A DNA stretch of 36,470 nt from NCBI GenBank assembly GCA_030066555.1, contig JASJBK010000023.1, forward strand, positions 1-36,470. The letters are read 5' to 3'. Position 1 is the stretch's first letter. Each line of letters opens with the position of its first letter. The position numbers and the translations under genes are program-made. Below, piece by piece: positions 20,482 to 30,699 of this stretch. The notes under the pieces were generated by a model. It was given only the letters and a program-made list of their open reading frames with translations, was not told the origin of the DNA and made no database searches. The DNA is from Halieaceae bacterium. Its GTDB lineage: Bacteria; Pseudomonadota; Gammaproteobacteria; Pseudomonadales; Halieaceae.

Positions 20482-20849
20482 ATCCACATCCCCGCCAGCG
20501 CAATCAGAACAACAGACAGCACAATAATGATGCGTGAGCCCAGCACTCCGCCTTCCAGCGTCTCGCCATAGCCGAAGTCACCCACCAGGTGCTTGAGGCC
20601 GGCCAGGCCATGATAGATGCTCACCGAAACAATGCCCCACACAACCAGCTTGACCAGCGGGCCATCCAGCAGGGATTTCACCTCGGCGAATCCCTGCGGG
20701 CTCGACAGGCTCATATCCAGCAGATAGAGCATGATGCCGACAGAAACGAAATTGATGACCCCGGAAATGCGGGTGAGGATGGACGTGATCGCCGTGATCG
20801 GGAGCTTGATAGTGCTCAGGTCCAGGTTTACAGGTCTAGTGTCATTCAC
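20475..20849 (-). CDS. sdhC: succinate dehydrogenase cytochrome b556 subunit SdhC
   Basis: Larger membrane anchor of complex II, 124 residues, three membrane helices, first gene of the sdhCDAB operon. The N-terminus RPVNLDLSTIKLPITAITSI matches E. coli SdhC. The heme region is SIYHGLAGLKHLVGDFGYG. The quinone-site motif is SILTRISGV, where E. coli has SILHRVSGV; the residue at the usual His is Thr here. I chose GTG at 20849 because it gives the family length. The frame is open to another GTG at 20903 (142 residues), where an AAGAAGG lies very close. Neither start has a well-placed ribosome-binding site, and an inverted repeat sits just upstream of 20849. Confidence 0.9.
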   Translation of the reverse strand: MNDTRPVNLDLSTIKLPITAITSILTRISGVINFVSVGIMLYLLDMSLSSPQGFAEVKSLLDGPLVKLVVWGIVSVSIYHGLAGLKHLVGDFGYGETLEGGVLGSRIIIVLSVVLIALAGMWIW

Positions 20850-20855
20850 GATGTT

Positions 20856-20888
20856 CGATACCAGTATGTGGCCCCGTACGGGGTATCG
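20856..20888 (-). promoter_or_regulatory. predicted leader stem-loop just upstream of sdhC
   Basis: On the minus strand CGATACC (20882-20888) pairs with GGTATCG (20856-20862), enclosing a second perfect palindrome CCCCGTACGGGG (20872-20883). The structure ends six bases before the chosen sdhC GTG, where a ribosome-binding site would normally be. It could control sdhC translation; this is inferred from sequence only. Confidence 0.4.
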
Positions 20889-21007
20889 TTGTTTGTGCGC
20901 CACGGTCCTTCTTGCCGGGATCCTGTGACGTGGTGGGCGCGCCGTGCGATGCGTAGCTTTGATGCGTCGTTATATCGCTGAATGGCGCTCCCGCGAAACC
21001 GCGCAAG

Positions 21008-21036
21008 AGTATAGGCACATGGCGTTGCAAATACAA
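21008..21036 (-). promoter_or_regulatory. candidate sigma70 promoter for sdhCDAB
   Basis: Minus strand: minus-10 TATACT (21008-21013), near consensus, with a 17-bp spacer to a weak minus-35 TTGTAT (21031-21036). The predicted transcript starts near 21001, giving a leader of about 150 bases before sdhC. Confidence 0.5.
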
Positions 21037-21078
21037 CGCGACGCCCCGGCAGCGCTGGCTTGTGAGGCCTGCGTCCAA

Positions 21079-21106
21079 TTGACAATCTCGACCGAAACTC
21101 TATAGT
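21079..21106 (+). promoter_or_regulatory. sigma70 promoter for gltA
   Basis: Perfect minus-35 TTGACA (21079-21084), a 16-bp spacer and minus-10 TATAGT (21101-21106). Transcription would start near 21113, about 30 bases before the gltA ATG. It lies back to back with the candidate sdhC promoter. Confidence 0.75.
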
Positions 21107-21142
21107 TGAGCACCCCGCCCAAGCGTGAAAACAGGACCCTCC

Positions 21143-22432
21143 ATGAGCGACAAAAAAGCAACCCTTTCCATCGATGGCATGGACGAGGCAATCGATCTGC
21201 CAGTCTACTCAGGCAGCATCGGGCCCGACGTGGTCGACGTGGGCGGACTCACCGGGAAAGGCATGTTTACCTACGATCCAGGCTTTGTTTCCACCGCGGC
21301 CTGCGAATCGCAGATTACCTACATCGATGGTGGCAAGGGCATCCTGTTGCACCGCGGCTATCCCATCGACCAGCTTGCCGAGCACTCCGACTACCTGGAA
21401 ACCTGCTACCTGCTGCTGTACGGGGAGCTTCCCACTGCCGAGCAGAAGGCGACTTTCGAAAACACCGTGCGCTACCACACCATGGTGCACGACCAGTTGA
21501 CCTATTTCTTCCGCGGCTTCCGTCGCGACGCGCACCCGATGGCCATCCTCTGCGGCGTGGTCGGCGCCCTGTCAGCCTTCTACCACGACTCCACCGACAT
21601 CAGCGACGAGAAGCACCGCGAGGTCGCAGCCTTCCGCCTGATCGCCAAGATGCCGACGCTGGCAGCAATGAGCTACAAGTACTCCATCGGCCAGCCCTTC
21701 ATGTACCCGGACAACAGCATGGGGTACGGCGAGAACTTCCTGCACATGATGTTCGGTACGCCCTGCGAGCCGAGCAATGTGAACCCGGTACTGGCCAAGG
21801 CCATGGACCGCATCTTCCTGCTGCACGCCGACCACGAGCAGAACGCCTCCACCTCCACGGTGCGCCTGGCGGGGTCTTCAGGTGCGAATCCCTTCGCCTG
21901 TATTGCGGCCGGGATCGCCGCCCTGTGGGGGCCGAGCCATGGCGGCGCCAACGAGGCGGTACTGAACATGCTGGAAGAGATCGGCGACCCGGACCGCATC
22001 GACGAGTTCGTGGCCCGCGCCAAGGACAAGAATGATCCCTTCCGCCTGATGGGCTTTGGCCACCGCGTCTACAAGAACTTCGACCCACGCGCCACGGTAC
22101 TCAAGCAGAGCTGTGACGAAGTACTGGCCGAGCTCGGCATCGAAAACGACCCGCTGTTGGCGATTGCCAAGCGCCTCGAGCAAATCGCCCTGGAAGACGA
22201 TTACTTCATCGAGAAGAAGCTCTACCCGAACGTCGACTTCTATTCCGGCATCATTCTCAAGGCTATCGGCATTCCCACCAGCATGTTCACGGTGATTTTC
22301 GCCATCGGCCGCACCGTGGGCTGGATCGCACACTGGAACGAGATGATCAGCGGCAGCTACCGCATCGGTCGCCCGCGACAGCTGTACACCGGCCACACCC
22401 AGCGGGACTACCTGCCTGTCGATAAGCGCTAA
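21143..22432 (+). CDS. gltA: citrate synthase
   Basis: Type II citrate synthase, 429 residues. It condenses acetyl-CoA with oxaloacetate in the first step of the TCA cycle. Catalytic residues are all present: His266 in GPSHGGANE, His307 in [14 protein letters not shown] and Asp365 in NVDFYSG. The N-terminal beta domain ([18 protein letters not shown]) is typical of the hexameric, NADH-regulated gammaproteobacterial form. The frame is open upstream to 21125, but the ATG at 21143 ([12 protein letters not shown]) is the family start. It is divergent from sdhC and has a strong promoter. The stop codon overlaps the start of the next gene by one base (TAATG). Confidence 0.98.
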   Translation: MSDKKATLSIDGMDEAIDLPVYSGSIGPDVVDVGGLTGKGMFTYDPGFVSTAACESQITYIDGGKGILLHRGYPIDQLAEHSDYLETCYLLLYGELPTAEQKATFENTVRYHTMVHDQLTYFFRGFRRDAHPMAILCGVVGALSAFYHDSTDISDEKHREVAAFRLIAKMPTLAAMSYKYSIGQPFMYPDNSMGYGENFLHMMFGTPCEPSNVNPVLAKAMDRIFLLHADHEQNASTSTVRLAGSSGANPFACIAAGIAALWGPSHGGANEAVLNMLEEIGDPDRIDEFVARAKDKNDPFRLMGFGHRVYKNFDPRATVLKQSCDEVLAELGIENDPLLAIAKRLEQIALEDDYFIEKKLYPNVDFYSGIILKAIGIPTSMFTVIFAIGRTVGWIAHWNEMISGSYRIGRPRQLYTGHTQRDYLPVDKR

Positions 22433-23553
22433 TGACAGCCTGTGTCATTAGCGGGACGGGGCTGTACACCCCGTCTCTGTCCATCAGCAATGAGGAACTG
22501 GTAGAGTCGTTCAACCAGTTCGTCGACAACTACAACACCGAGCACGCCGAGGCCATCGCTGCAGGCAGCATGCTTGCGCTTGAGCATTCCTCCGCCGAGT
22601 TCATTGAGAAAGCTTCGGGCATCAAGGCCCGCTACGTGATCGACAAGGACGGCGTGCTGGACCCCGGACGCATGGCGCCGCGCATCGCCGAGCGGCCCAA
22701 CGAAGAGCAGTCGCTGCAGTGCGAGATCGGCGTGATCGCCGCCAATGAGGCCATGGAGCGCGCGGGCAAGACCGCTGCCGATATCGACGCGGTGATCGTC
22801 GCCTGCTCCAACCTGCAGCGTGCCTACCCGGCCATCGCCGTGGAGCTGCAGGATGCGCTGGGCATCGAGGGCTGGGGCTACGACATGAACGTGGCCTGTT
22901 CATCGGCCACCTTCGGCATCCAGGCCGCCCGCGACAGCATCGTCAATGGCAGCGCCGACTGCGTTCTGGTGGTCAACCCGGAGATCTGTTCGGGTCACCT
23001 CAACTTTCGCGATCGCGATGCCCACTTCATCTTCGGAGACGTGTGCACGGCAGTGGTGGTTGAACGCAAGGACAACGCCACCTCGGATGACCAGTTCGAA
23101 ATTCTCGGCACCCGGCTCAAGACCAAGTTCTCCAACAATATCCGTAACAACTTCGGCTTCCTGAACCGCGGCGACGAGAGCGGCATCGGCCAGCCCGACA
23201 AGCTGTTCCGCCAGAATGGCCGCAAGGTCTTCAAGGAAGTGTGCCCGATGGTGGCTGAGCTGATTCTCGAGCACCTGGGTAGCCTGTCACTGGACGCCCA
23301 GGGCCTCAAGCGCATGTGGCTGCACCAGGCCAACCTCAACATGAACCAGCTCATCAGCCGCCGGGTGCTGGGCCGCGAGGCCAGCGCCGAGGAAGCGCCG
23401 ACCATTCTCGACGAGTACGCCAACACCAGTTCGGCGGGCTCGGTGATCGCCTTCCACAAACACCACGACGATTTCGCCCCCGGCGATACCGGCGTGCTGT
23501 GCTCTTTCGGTGCCGGTTACAGCATCGGCAGCGTGATACTCAAGAAGCTCTGA
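22432..23553 (+). CDS. FabH-like beta-ketoacyl-ACP synthase III family enzyme
   Basis: Thiolase-fold condensing enzyme of the KAS III family, 373 residues. The catalytic triad is complete: Cys156 in [11 protein letters not shown], His298 in LHQANLNMN and Asn331 in YANTSSAGS. The C-terminal [13 protein letters not shown] is the usual glycine-rich end. It is longer than housekeeping FabH (about 320). The extra length lies in an N-terminal helical insertion ([20 protein letters not shown]) and in the middle. From memory, length and layout resemble the Pseudomonas PA3286 type, which primes fatty-acid synthesis with medium-chain acyl-CoA; this would need an alignment to confirm. It starts on the last base of the gltA stop codon, so it is made together with citrate synthase. 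Confidence 0.88.
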   Translation: MTACVISGTGLYTPSLSISNEELVESFNQFVDNYNTEHAEAIAAGSMLALEHSSAEFIEKASGIKARYVIDKDGVLDPGRMAPRIAERPNEEQSLQCEIGVIAANEAMERAGKTAADIDAVIVACSNLQRAYPAIAVELQDALGIEGWGYDMNVACSSATFGIQAARDSIVNGSADCVLVVNPEICSGHLNFRDRDAHFIFGDVCTAVVVERKDNATSDDQFEILGTRLKTKFSNNIRNNFGFLNRGDESGIGQPDKLFRQNGRKVFKEVCPMVAELILEHLGSLSLDAQGLKRMWLHQANLNMNQLISRRVLGREASAEEAPTILDEYANTSSAGSVIAFHKHHDDFAPGDTGVLCSFGAGYSIGSVILKKL

Positions 23554-23586
23554 CCCGGGCAGAGTCCGGAGAGAGCCAGGCAAGAC

Positions 23587-24648
23587 TCAGGCGGCCAGCA
23601 GGCCGCCCAGTACCTCCACTACTCTTTCACACTGGTCAGCCGTTCCCACGGTAATGCGCAGGAAGTCGCGGGTGCGCGGCTTGTCGAAGTGGCGTACCAC
23701 GATACCCTCGGCGCGCAAGCCCTGCTGCAGCGCTCTCGCTTCACCGGCGGGGTGCCGGGCAAATACGAAGTTGGCCATGGAAGGCAGCACTTCGAAGCCC
23801 AGGCCTTCAAGGCCCACCGTCAATGCCTCGCGATTTGCCATGATCTCGTCGCGGCGCGTCTCGAACCACGCCTGGTCATCCAGGGCCGCGGTGGCACCGG
23901 CCTGCGCGAGCCGGTCCAGCGGGTAGGAATTGAAGCTGTTCTTGACCCGTTGCAGGCCCTCGATCAGTTCGGCATCACCAAAGGCAGCCCCTACCCGCAG
24001 GCCCGCCAGCGCACGGGACTTCGACAGGGTCTGGATGACCAGCAGGTTTGGGTAGCGATCAATCAGCGACACCGCGGACTCGGCACCGAAATCCACGTAG
24101 GCCTCATCCACCACCACCACGGTGTCGGTGTTGTCCTGCAGCAGGGCCTCAATGCCGGCAAGCGGCAGCGCGATACCGGTAGGCGCATTGGGATTCGGGA
24201 AGATGATGCCGCCATTGGGCTGGCGGTACTGCGCCAGGTCGATCTCGAAGCCGTCGGTCAGCGGCACGGTCTTCGCCTCGAGGCCGAAGAACGAGCAGTA
24301 CACCGGGTAGAAGCTGTAGGTAATATCCGGGTACAGGATTGGCGCGCTGTCGTTGAACAGGGCGCGGAAGGTGTGGGCCAGCACCTCGTCCGAGCCATTG
24401 CCGGGAAATACCTGTGCAGGATCGATGCCGAGGGCGCGAGCGTAGGCTTCCTTGAGTGCAGTGCTCTCCGGGTCCGAGTACAGGCGCAGGGCATCGCTGG
24501 CCGCGGCGTGAATCGCCTCAATTACCCTCGGCGAGGGGCCAAAGGGCATCTCGTTGGTATTGAGTTTGACCAGGTCTTGCTCGCTCGGCTGCTCGCCGGG
24601 CACATAGGGTGACAGCCCTGCCACCATGGGGTTCCAGAATCGGGACAT
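23587..24648 (-). CDS. hisC: histidinol-phosphate aminotransferase
   Basis: PLP-dependent class I/II aminotransferase, 353 residues, which converts imidazole acetol phosphate and glutamate to histidinol phosphate in histidine synthesis. Visible blocks are [13 protein letters not shown] at the N-terminus, the nucleotide-like [26 protein letters not shown], and the PLP lysine Lys210 in [14 protein letters not shown]. The C-terminal FLRITVGT holds the substrate arginine. The ATG at 24648 has a strong AAGGAG site. It is convergent with the ketoacyl synthase gene (33 bases apart) and stands alone, away from other his genes. HisC-like enzymes also act on aromatic amino acids, so a side role is possible. 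Confidence 0.93.
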   Translation of the reverse strand: MSRFWNPMVAGLSPYVPGEQPSEQDLVKLNTNEMPFGPSPRVIEAIHAAASDALRLYSDPESTALKEAYARALGIDPAQVFPGNGSDEVLAHTFRALFNDSAPILYPDITYSFYPVYCSFFGLEAKTVPLTDGFEIDLAQYRQPNGGIIFPNPNAPTGIALPLAGIEALLQDNTDTVVVVDEAYVDFGAESAVSLIDRYPNLLVIQTLSKSRALAGLRVGAAFGDAELIEGLQRVKNSFNSYPLDRLAQAGATAALDDQAWFETRRDEIMANREALTVGLEGLGFEVLPSMANFVFARHPAGEARALQQGLRAEGIVVRHFDKPRTRDFLRITVGTADQCERVVEVLGGLLAA

Positions 24649-24784
24649 GCAGATCTCCTTGAGGGGGCTAAGTGTAATAGCCGCGACTCCCGTAGGCGAC
24701 CCATGACCTGCCGCAAGACAATCGGCGATGTCCGCACCTTTGCAAGAGGCGAGTAACTAAGGGAGGTGTCCGAGCAATTGGTAT

Positions 24785-24898
24785 CTAGACCTGCTTCTCC
24801 AGCACGCCGCCCATCTCCAGCATACGGGCGGTGACGGGCTCCAGCTCCCGGCTGAACTGCCCTGAGATATGTTGGCGGTAGGAGTCCTGTTCGACCAT
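24785..24898 (-). pseudogene. phoU: truncated phoU: N-terminal 37 codons only
   Basis: An open frame of 37 codons starts five bases after the pstB stop, with GAGGGGC before the ATG. Its product begins MVEQDSYRQHISGQFSRELE and continues to MLEMGGVLEKQV, then stops. This is the N-terminus of PhoU: E. coli has HISGQFNAELE and MTMGGMVEQQL at the same positions. Complete PhoU is about 240 residues. None of the other frames downstream continues the homology, and hisC starts only 137 bases further on. PhoU normally restrains PhoR and the Pst transporter. Here most of it is missing, so the stub is probably non-functional or a short leftover peptide. A complete copy may exist elsewhere in the genome. 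Confidence 0.85.
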
Positions 24899-24903
24899 GC
24901 CCC

Positions 24904-25752
24904 TCATCCGTATCGACCCGTGATGTAGTCTTCCGTTTGCCGCTGCTGAGGATTGGTAAACAGCCGATCGGTGCTGTCGTACTCTACCAGCCGGCCCAGA
25001 TTCATGAACGCGGTCATATCGGATACCCGCGCGGCCTGCTGCATATTGTGCGTCACGATCACGATGGTGTACTTGGATCTCAATTCGTAGATGAGCTCCT
25101 CAATTCTTAACGTGGAGATCGGGTCCAACGAGGAAGCGGGTTCATCCAGCAGCACCATTTCCGGCTCCACGGCAATGGTACGGGCTATGACCAGGCGCTG
25201 CTGCTGGCCGCCGGACAAGCCCAGCGCGTTGTCCTGCAGCCGGTCCTTGACTTCATCCCACAGCGCTGCCGAGCGCAGCGACTTCTCGACGATTTCATCG
25301 AGGTGACGCCTACGGTTGATACCCTGGATGCGCAGGCCGTAAGCCACATTCTCGTATATCGACATCGGGAACGGGTTGGGCTTCTGGAACACCATGCCCA
25401 CGCGGCGCCTTAGCTGTGACACATCCACCGTGGGCAGGTAGATATTGGTGTCCTCCAGCATGACCCGACCGCTGACGACACAGCCATCCACCAGGTCATT
25501 CATGCGGTTGAAGCAACGCAGCAGGCTCGATTTGCCACAACCGCTGGGGCCGATAAACGCAGTGACCCTGCGCCGGGGAATGCTGAAGTGGATATCCCTC
25601 AACGCCGGCTTGCCGCTGTAGCTGAGATTGAGCCGCTCAACGGACAGCGCGATATCAGCCTCCTGGATGGGGGCCTGGGGCCGGCGATGGAGTGCATCGA
25701 GGTCAAAACCGTGGGTAGCCACGGGTTTGTCGTGAGTGTCCGGCTTATCCAT
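24904..25752 (-). CDS. pstB: phosphate ABC transporter ATP-binding protein
   Basis: ATPase of the high-affinity phosphate importer, 282 residues. Walker A is GPSGCGKSS (68-76), the signature is LSGGQQQR, and Walker B is [13 protein letters not shown], followed by [15 protein letters not shown]. The [13 protein letters not shown] and NRMNDLV segments are typical of PstB. An unusual N-terminal tail of about 30 residues ([16 protein letters not shown]) precedes the domain. In the walker B loop the usual CSALDP reads SSLDP. ATG start at 25752, 17 bases after pstA. It is the last intact gene of the phoBR-pstSCAB operon. Confidence 0.97.
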   Translation of the reverse strand: MDKPDTHDKPVATHGFDLDALHRRPQAPIQEADIALSVERLNLSYSGKPALRDIHFSIPRRRVTAFIGPSGCGKSSLLRCFNRMNDLVDGCVVSGRVMLEDTNIYLPTVDVSQLRRRVGMVFQKPNPFPMSIYENVAYGLRIQGINRRRHLDEIVEKSLRSAALWDEVKDRLQDNALGLSGGQQQRLVIARTIAVEPEMVLLDEPASSLDPISTLRIEELIYELRSKYTIVIVTHNMQQAARVSDMTAFMNLGRLVEYDSTDRLFTNPQQRQTEDYITGRYG

Positions 25753-25769
25753 GCGCTTCCTGCTGCTTG

Positions 25770-27476
25770 CTAAACTGGGGCGTCCAACGCGGCGTAGTGC
25801 TCACGCAAACGGTTCCTGAGTGCCACCGCTGCCAGGTTCAGCAGCGCGATAATCACGACCAGTAACAGGGCGGTAGCATATACCAGCGGGCGCGCCGCTT
25901 CGATGTTGGGGCTCTGGAAGCCCACGTCGTATATATGGAAGCCCAGGTGCATGAACTTCTGTTCCAGGTGAAGGTACGGGAAATTTCCGTCCAGGGGCAG
26001 TGTTGGTGCCAGCTTCACCACCCCCACCAGCATCAGCGGGGCAACTTCGCCCGCCGCGCGGGCCACAGCGAGAATCACCCCGGTCATCATCGCCGGGCTG
26101 GCCATAGGCAGCACTACTCGCCACAGTGTTTCAGCCCGTGTTGCGCCGAGCGCGAGACTCCCCTCGCGAATCGACTGGGGAACGCGCGCCAGGCCTTCCT
26201 CGGTGGCGACGACCACCACCGGCAGCGTCAACAGCGCAAGGGTCAGTGAGGCCCACATCAGCCCCGGTGTGCCGTACGTGGGGCTGGGCAATGCCTCGGG
26301 AAAGAACAGCCGGTCGAGCTCGCCGCCGACACCATAGACGAAAAAGCCCAGGCCGAAGATGCCATAGACGATGGACGGCACCCCGGCGAGATTGTTGACG
26401 GCGGCGCGAAACACCCGGGTTACGCGGCCCTGCCCCGCCACCTCGTGTAGAAACACCGCGGCGAGCACGCCAAAAGGCGTGACCATAATCGACATCAATA
26501 GCACCATGAGGACGGTGCCGAAAATCGCCGGGTATACGCCGCCCTCGGTATTGGCCTCGCGGGGGTCGTCGGACAGGAACTCCCAGAGCCTGACACGATA
26601 GTAATTGAGCTTGGACAGCACACCCATATCATTGGGCAGAATCGCGCGTACCACCTGGCCCAGCGGCAGGGTCACCTCGCGACCGTCAGCCAGCGCGACG
26701 CGATAGCTGTAGCGCTCACTTTGTTCATAGAGTGTCAGAAGGCGCTGACGCGCCACCTCGTAGTCGGCCTCCAGCGCCCGGCGCCGTTCCGCCAGCTCGG
26801 CCGGCAGCGCCTCCCCTGCCAGAGCCAGCCGTCGCTCGCGCAGGCGCAGCCGCTCCATGTCGAAGTTGATGCGACCGACCTCCTCGCCCTCCAGGTCTCG
26901 AATCGCCGCTCGCATCACCTCGTTCTCAGCCACCAGCGCCTGGAACAGGGCCCAGGTCGCTGCTTCGTCCGCGGCGGCTGTGGTGGCCACAGGTTTACCG
27001 CGATCTTCGATGCCCAACAGACGCCCGTAGAGGTTGCCCCACTCCAGTCTCTCTACCCGCATGACGGCGCGGGGGCGACGGATCTCGACGATGCTTGAAT
27101 CCAGCAGCCAGGCGAAGTCGGTATCGAGAAAATCGCGGTTGCCGCGCTTGACCAGGCGACGCAACTCCCACTTGCCGCTGGCCGAAGTCCTGACCCCTAC
27201 CGCCCGCAACTGATCGGTGCTGACGCGCTCGCGGGAAACCTGCTCGCCGAGCACGGTATACAGCTCACCTTCGCGGCTGACGCTGAACTCCAGCAACTCG
27301 CGCGGCCAGAAGTGGCCCAGGCCGTGCCAGGCCAGCAGCCACAGCAGGCCGAACACCGACAACAACGCGAAGCTGACAGCGCCGGCATTGAGCCACACCA
27401 TGGGTTCACCGCTGCGAAACCAGTGCGCAATTCCACCCCTGCGGCCCAGATAGAGGCTTTTCCGCTCGACGCTCAT
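25770..27476 (-). CDS. pstA: phosphate ABC transporter permease PstA, long-loop form
   Basis: Inner-membrane permease subunit of the Pst phosphate importer, 568 residues, about twice the size of E. coli PstA. One N-terminal membrane helix ([17 protein letters not shown]) is followed by a long periplasmic part of roughly 260 residues. That part includes a charged, heptad-like coiled-coil stretch ([26 protein letters not shown] in outline). The permease core starts near residue 319 ([20 protein letters not shown]), and its EAA-loop motif is [22 protein letters not shown]. The long form is known in Pseudomonas-type systems. The ATG overlaps the pstC stop by four bases. Confidence 0.95.
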   Translation of the reverse strand: MSVERKSLYLGRRGGIAHWFRSGEPMVWLNAGAVSFALLSVFGLLWLLAWHGLGHFWPRELLEFSVSREGELYTVLGEQVSRERVSTDQLRAVGVRTSASGKWELRRLVKRGNRDFLDTDFAWLLDSSIVEIRRPRAVMRVERLEWGNLYGRLLGIEDRGKPVATTAAADEAATWALFQALVAENEVMRAAIRDLEGEEVGRINFDMERLRLRERRLALAGEALPAELAERRRALEADYEVARQRLLTLYEQSERYSYRVALADGREVTLPLGQVVRAILPNDMGVLSKLNYYRVRLWEFLSDDPREANTEGGVYPAIFGTVLMVLLMSIMVTPFGVLAAVFLHEVAGQGRVTRVFRAAVNNLAGVPSIVYGIFGLGFFVYGVGGELDRLFFPEALPSPTYGTPGLMWASLTLALLTLPVVVVATEEGLARVPQSIREGSLALGATRAETLWRVVLPMASPAMMTGVILAVARAAGEVAPLMLVGVVKLAPTLPLDGNFPYLHLEQKFMHLGFHIYDVGFQSPNIEAARPLVYATALLLVVIIALLNLAAVALRNRLREHYAALDAPV

Positions 27477-29680
27477 CCCAGCGCCCCGTAGCGGGCGCGC
27501 AGCCGCTGGCGCACCACCTCGGCCACCGTGTTCAAACCGAAGGTGAACACAAACAGGATGAAGGCGGCGAGGAACAGGATGCGATAGTGGGTGCTGTCCA
27601 CTTCAGCCTCCGGCACCTCAACGGCAATATTGGCCGCCAGCGTGCGCATGCCCTCAAAGATATTGAAATCCATGATCGGCGTATTGCCGGTGGCCATCAG
27701 CACAATCATGGTCTCGCCCACTGCACGACCGAAGCCGATCATCAACGCGGAGAAAACCCCCGGGCTGGCGGTAGGCAGCACTACCCCGGTCAGTGTCTGC
27801 CAGGGGGTCGCCCCAAGGGCCAGGCTGCCCTGGCTCAGGTGCCGTGGCACCGAGTAGATGGCATCCTCAGCGATGGAAAAGATGGTGGGAATCACCGCAA
27901 AACCCATGGCAATACCAACAATCACCGCATTGCGCTGGTCATAGGCAAGCCCCAGCTCGGTGCTGACCCAGCTCCGCGCGTCGCCGCCAAAGAACAGCTG
28001 TTCAACAGGCGCCCCCAGGGCCAGCGCCAGCCACGCCAGGCCAGCTATCACCGGCAGCAGCAAAATGGCATGCCAGCCCTCTGGCAACAGCCCGCGCAAG
28101 CGCAGTGGCAGGCGCGACCAGAGTAGCGCAAAAACCACTACCCCCACCGGCAGCAGCACGATCAAAGTCAGCAACTGCGACAGGTTGTCCTCTACCAGTG
28201 GTGCCATCCACAGCCCTGCCAGGAAACCGAGAATGACCGTGGGCATAGCTTCCATCAACTCGACCAGCGGCTTGATGCGACGCCGCAGTGACGGCGCCAT
28301 GAAGAACGCCGCATAGATGGCGCCTCCGATGGCGACGGGCATGGCAAACAGCATGGCGTAAAAGGCGGCCTTGATAGTGCCGAAGGCCAGCGGCGTTATG
28401 CTGTACTTGGACTCGTAGTTATTACTGGCGGCCGACGACTGGTAGACCCAGGCGGGCTCGTCGTAACTTTCATACCAGACCTTGCGCCACAAGGAGGTCA
28501 GGGATACCTCGGGGTGCGCATTCTCCAGCAACCACTGGCGCACCTGGCCCTGCTCGTCGACCAGCAGCAAACGGTCGGACCGGGGCGAAAGCGCCACGGT
28601 AGCGGACGCGTCCAGCGCCAGGGGCGCGCGCAGGGAGCGCTCGCCAGCAGTAGCGTGAAACCACTGCAGTTCGCCCTCGCCAAAAGCCAGGAAGCCCCTG
28701 CGCCTGTGCTCCGGCAGCAAGCGGTCGATGACTACCCCTGCCGTGTCATAGCTGCGCACGCGACTGAGCCGGCCCGACTCGCCGCGCCCGGTGACCAGGT
28801 AACGGTACAGTCCGCCCGCCGAGGAGGCCGCTATCAGGGAGAGGTCGCCTTGCAACAGGGTACTGGCAGTCAGCACTTCAGCATTGCTGAACAACTGGCC
28901 TTCAGCCGCCAGCACCGGGGCCTCCATCAGGCTCCAGAGCTGATAGCTGCCCGCAGCTGTCAGCAGCACCAGCCAGCGATTGTCATCCATCAGGTGCAGC
29001 GAGGCGGCGCCGGGCTGCACCCCCAGGGAGATCGGGCTCGGCTGCGGAGCCGGAAGGCCTTCCTCTGGCACCGGCGTGGTTACAGGTGGCCGCCACAGGG
29101 CGAGCTCCCCGGAAGCAAACTGCACCGCCATCAGCTCGCTTCCAAGACCCATAGCCAGGCGATTCACCACCGATTCACCGAACCGCAGTGGCGCAGTCCC
29201 CCAGGGATAATCAAGCTCCGGCTTCACCTGCCGCTGCCCATCGCGGATGGTATAGCTGTAGCTACCCCTGATGACGCGCACACTGCCATCCTCATAGCCC
29301 AGCGCCAGGGCACCGTCGCCCCGGCGACTGGCAGCGACAAGCTGCTGGCCCGCGTCCGCCACCCGTATGCGCTTCACCTCACTGCCGTCTGCGATACGGT
29401 TGAAGCGAGCGGTGCCATCATGGGCCAGGATGAAAGTCAGCATCCCGTATTCCTCGGCTTCCAGCCAGGCGGGGGCGCCAACATCTTCCAGCGCTAGCGG
29501 CGGCTGCGGCGCCATGGTGGCAGGGCGCAGCAGCGGCATGATTTCGTAGATCAGGAACACGAACAGCATGAGGATGGTAAACAACACCACGCCGCCGCCA
29601 GTGCTGATGACCAGGGTCGCGCACCGGTCCTTGAAGCGGCGCCAGCGTGGCCACCACTCGGGGCTGCTGGCGCGACTCAC
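27473..29680 (-). CDS. pstC: phosphate ABC transporter permease PstC with large periplasmic domain
   Basis: Permease subunit of the Pst importer, 735 residues against about 320 in E. coli. Membrane helix one lies at about residues 25-48. A periplasmic insert of about 370 residues follows. It has repeated short beta motifs such as [49 protein letters not shown] and QGQVRQWLL, the pattern of a WD40-like beta-propeller. The permease core starts near residue 430 and carries the EAA motif [20 protein letters not shown]. The start is GTG at 29680, overlapping the pstS stop by four bases (GTGA). The pairing with a long-loop PstA suggests the two inserts form a periplasmic assembly. Confidence 0.95.
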   Translation of the reverse strand: MSRASSPEWWPRWRRFKDRCATLVISTGGGVVLFTILMLFVFLIYEIMPLLRPATMAPQPPLALEDVGAPAWLEAEEYGMLTFILAHDGTARFNRIADGSEVKRIRVADAGQQLVAASRRGDGALALGYEDGSVRVIRGSYSYTIRDGQRQVKPELDYPWGTAPLRFGESVVNRLAMGLGSELMAVQFASGELALWRPPVTTPVPEEGLPAPQPSPISLGVQPGAASLHLMDDNRWLVLLTAAGSYQLWSLMEAPVLAAEGQLFSNAEVLTASTLLQGDLSLIAASSAGGLYRYLVTGRGESGRLSRVRSYDTAGVVIDRLLPEHRRRGFLAFGEGELQWFHATAGERSLRAPLALDASATVALSPRSDRLLLVDEQGQVRQWLLENAHPEVSLTSLWRKVWYESYDEPAWVYQSSAASNNYESKYSITPLAFGTIKAAFYAMLFAMPVAIGGAIYAAFFMAPSLRRRIKPLVELMEAMPTVILGFLAGLWMAPLVEDNLSQLLTLIVLLPVGVVVFALLWSRLPLRLRGLLPEGWHAILLLPVIAGLAWLALALGAPVEQLFFGGDARSWVSTELGLAYDQRNAVIVGIAMGFAVIPTIFSIAEDAIYSVPRHLSQGSLALGATPWQTLTGVVLPTASPGVFSALMIGFGRAVGETMIVLMATGNTPIMDFNIFEGMRTLAANIAVEVPEAEVDSTHYRILFLAAFILFVFTFGLNTVAEVVRQRLRARYGALG

Positions 29681-30687
29681 AGAAGCAGTGCCTCGCGGGC
29701 GCGCCGCGCCAGCTCAGCGGGCAGCGGGATATAGCCGTCTTTGATCACTACCTGCTGGCCCTGGCGCGATAGCACCAGAGTCAGGAACTCACGTTCCAGC
29801 GGCGGCAACGGGCGGCCTGGCACCTTGTTCACATAGATATACATCAAGCGCGACAGCGGGTAATCACCATTGGTGGCAGTGGCCGTATTGGGAGCCACGA
29901 AGGGCTTGCCCTCAGCCCGCGCCAGCGGCACGGCCTTCACACTGGCAGTGCGATAGCCGAGGGCGGAGTAGCCGATACCGTTGACCGCGGTGGAGATCGC
30001 CTGCACCACCGAGGCAGAGCCAGGCTGCTCGTTCACGCGGCTCGCAAAGTCACCGTTGCACAACGCTTCCTGTTTGAAGAAGCCATAGGTACCGGACACC
30101 GAATTGCGCCCGAACAACTGGACGTTGCTGCCCTCCCAGAAACCCGTGAGCCCCAGTTCACCCCAATGGCGGATGCTTTCGCTGCGTCCGCAGCGACGCG
30201 TTGCCGAGAAGACCGCGTCAACCTCGGGCAGGGTAAGGCCGGCGAGTGGATTGTCCTTGTGCACATAGATGGCCACCGCGTCGATGGCCACCGGGATTGC
30301 CGTGGGCTGGTAGCCGAAGCGATTTTCAAAAGCCTGCCGCTCGCCGTCCTTCATGGCGCGACTCATGGGACCGAAGCTGGCGGTACCTTCAGTCAAGGCC
30401 GGTGGCGCGGTGGAAGACCCGGCGGCCTGCACCTGCACCTGCACATTGGGGTAGTAGCGCTTGAAGGCCTCGGCCCACAGGGTCATCAGGTTGGCAAGCG
30501 TATCGGAACCGGCACTGGAAAGATTACCCGCCACACCGCGGGCGGGCGCGTAGCCAGGTAACTCCGGGTCGAGGGCAGCAGACACAGCCAGCGGATGCAG
30601 CAGCACCATTAGCACCACCAACCGCAAGCCGGAGAAAAGCGCTGCCGTAGCTGGCACGCGTCGATGCCGGAACCGAGATGGTTTCAT
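29677..30687 (-). CDS. pstS: periplasmic phosphate-binding protein, PstS family
   Basis: Phosphate-binding protein for the Pst importer, 336 residues. The N-terminal 40 residues are an export signal with a basic start ([14 protein letters not shown]) and a hydrophobic core ([15 protein letters not shown]). Phosphate contacts typical of the family are [39 protein letters not shown] and the [18 protein letters not shown] block with its Arg and SGT. Genomes often carry several PstS-like paralogues with different affinity, so this may not be the only one. The ATG at 30687 begins 15 bases beyond the phoR stop and its end overlaps pstC, so it belongs to the same operon. Confidence 0.93.
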   Translation of the reverse strand: MKPSRFRHRRVPATAALFSGLRLVVLMVLLHPLAVSAALDPELPGYAPARGVAGNLSSAGSDTLANLMTLWAEAFKRYYPNVQVQVQAAGSSTAPPALTEGTASFGPMSRAMKDGERQAFENRFGYQPTAIPVAIDAVAIYVHKDNPLAGLTLPEVDAVFSATRRCGRSESIRHWGELGLTGFWEGSNVQLFGRNSVSGTYGFFKQEALCNGDFASRVNEQPGSASVVQAISTAVNGIGYSALGYRTASVKAVPLARAEGKPFVAPNTATATNGDYPLSRLMYIYVNKVPGRPLPPLEREFLTLVLSRQGQQVVIKDGYIPLPAELARRAREALLL

Positions 30688-30699
30688 TTCCCTACTTTT

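Noticed and set aside
24661-24784. Possible continuation of phoU in another frame (frameshift instead of truncation)
   Set aside because: I translated the following bases in the next frame and saw no PhoU-like residues; only 136 bases remain before hisC.
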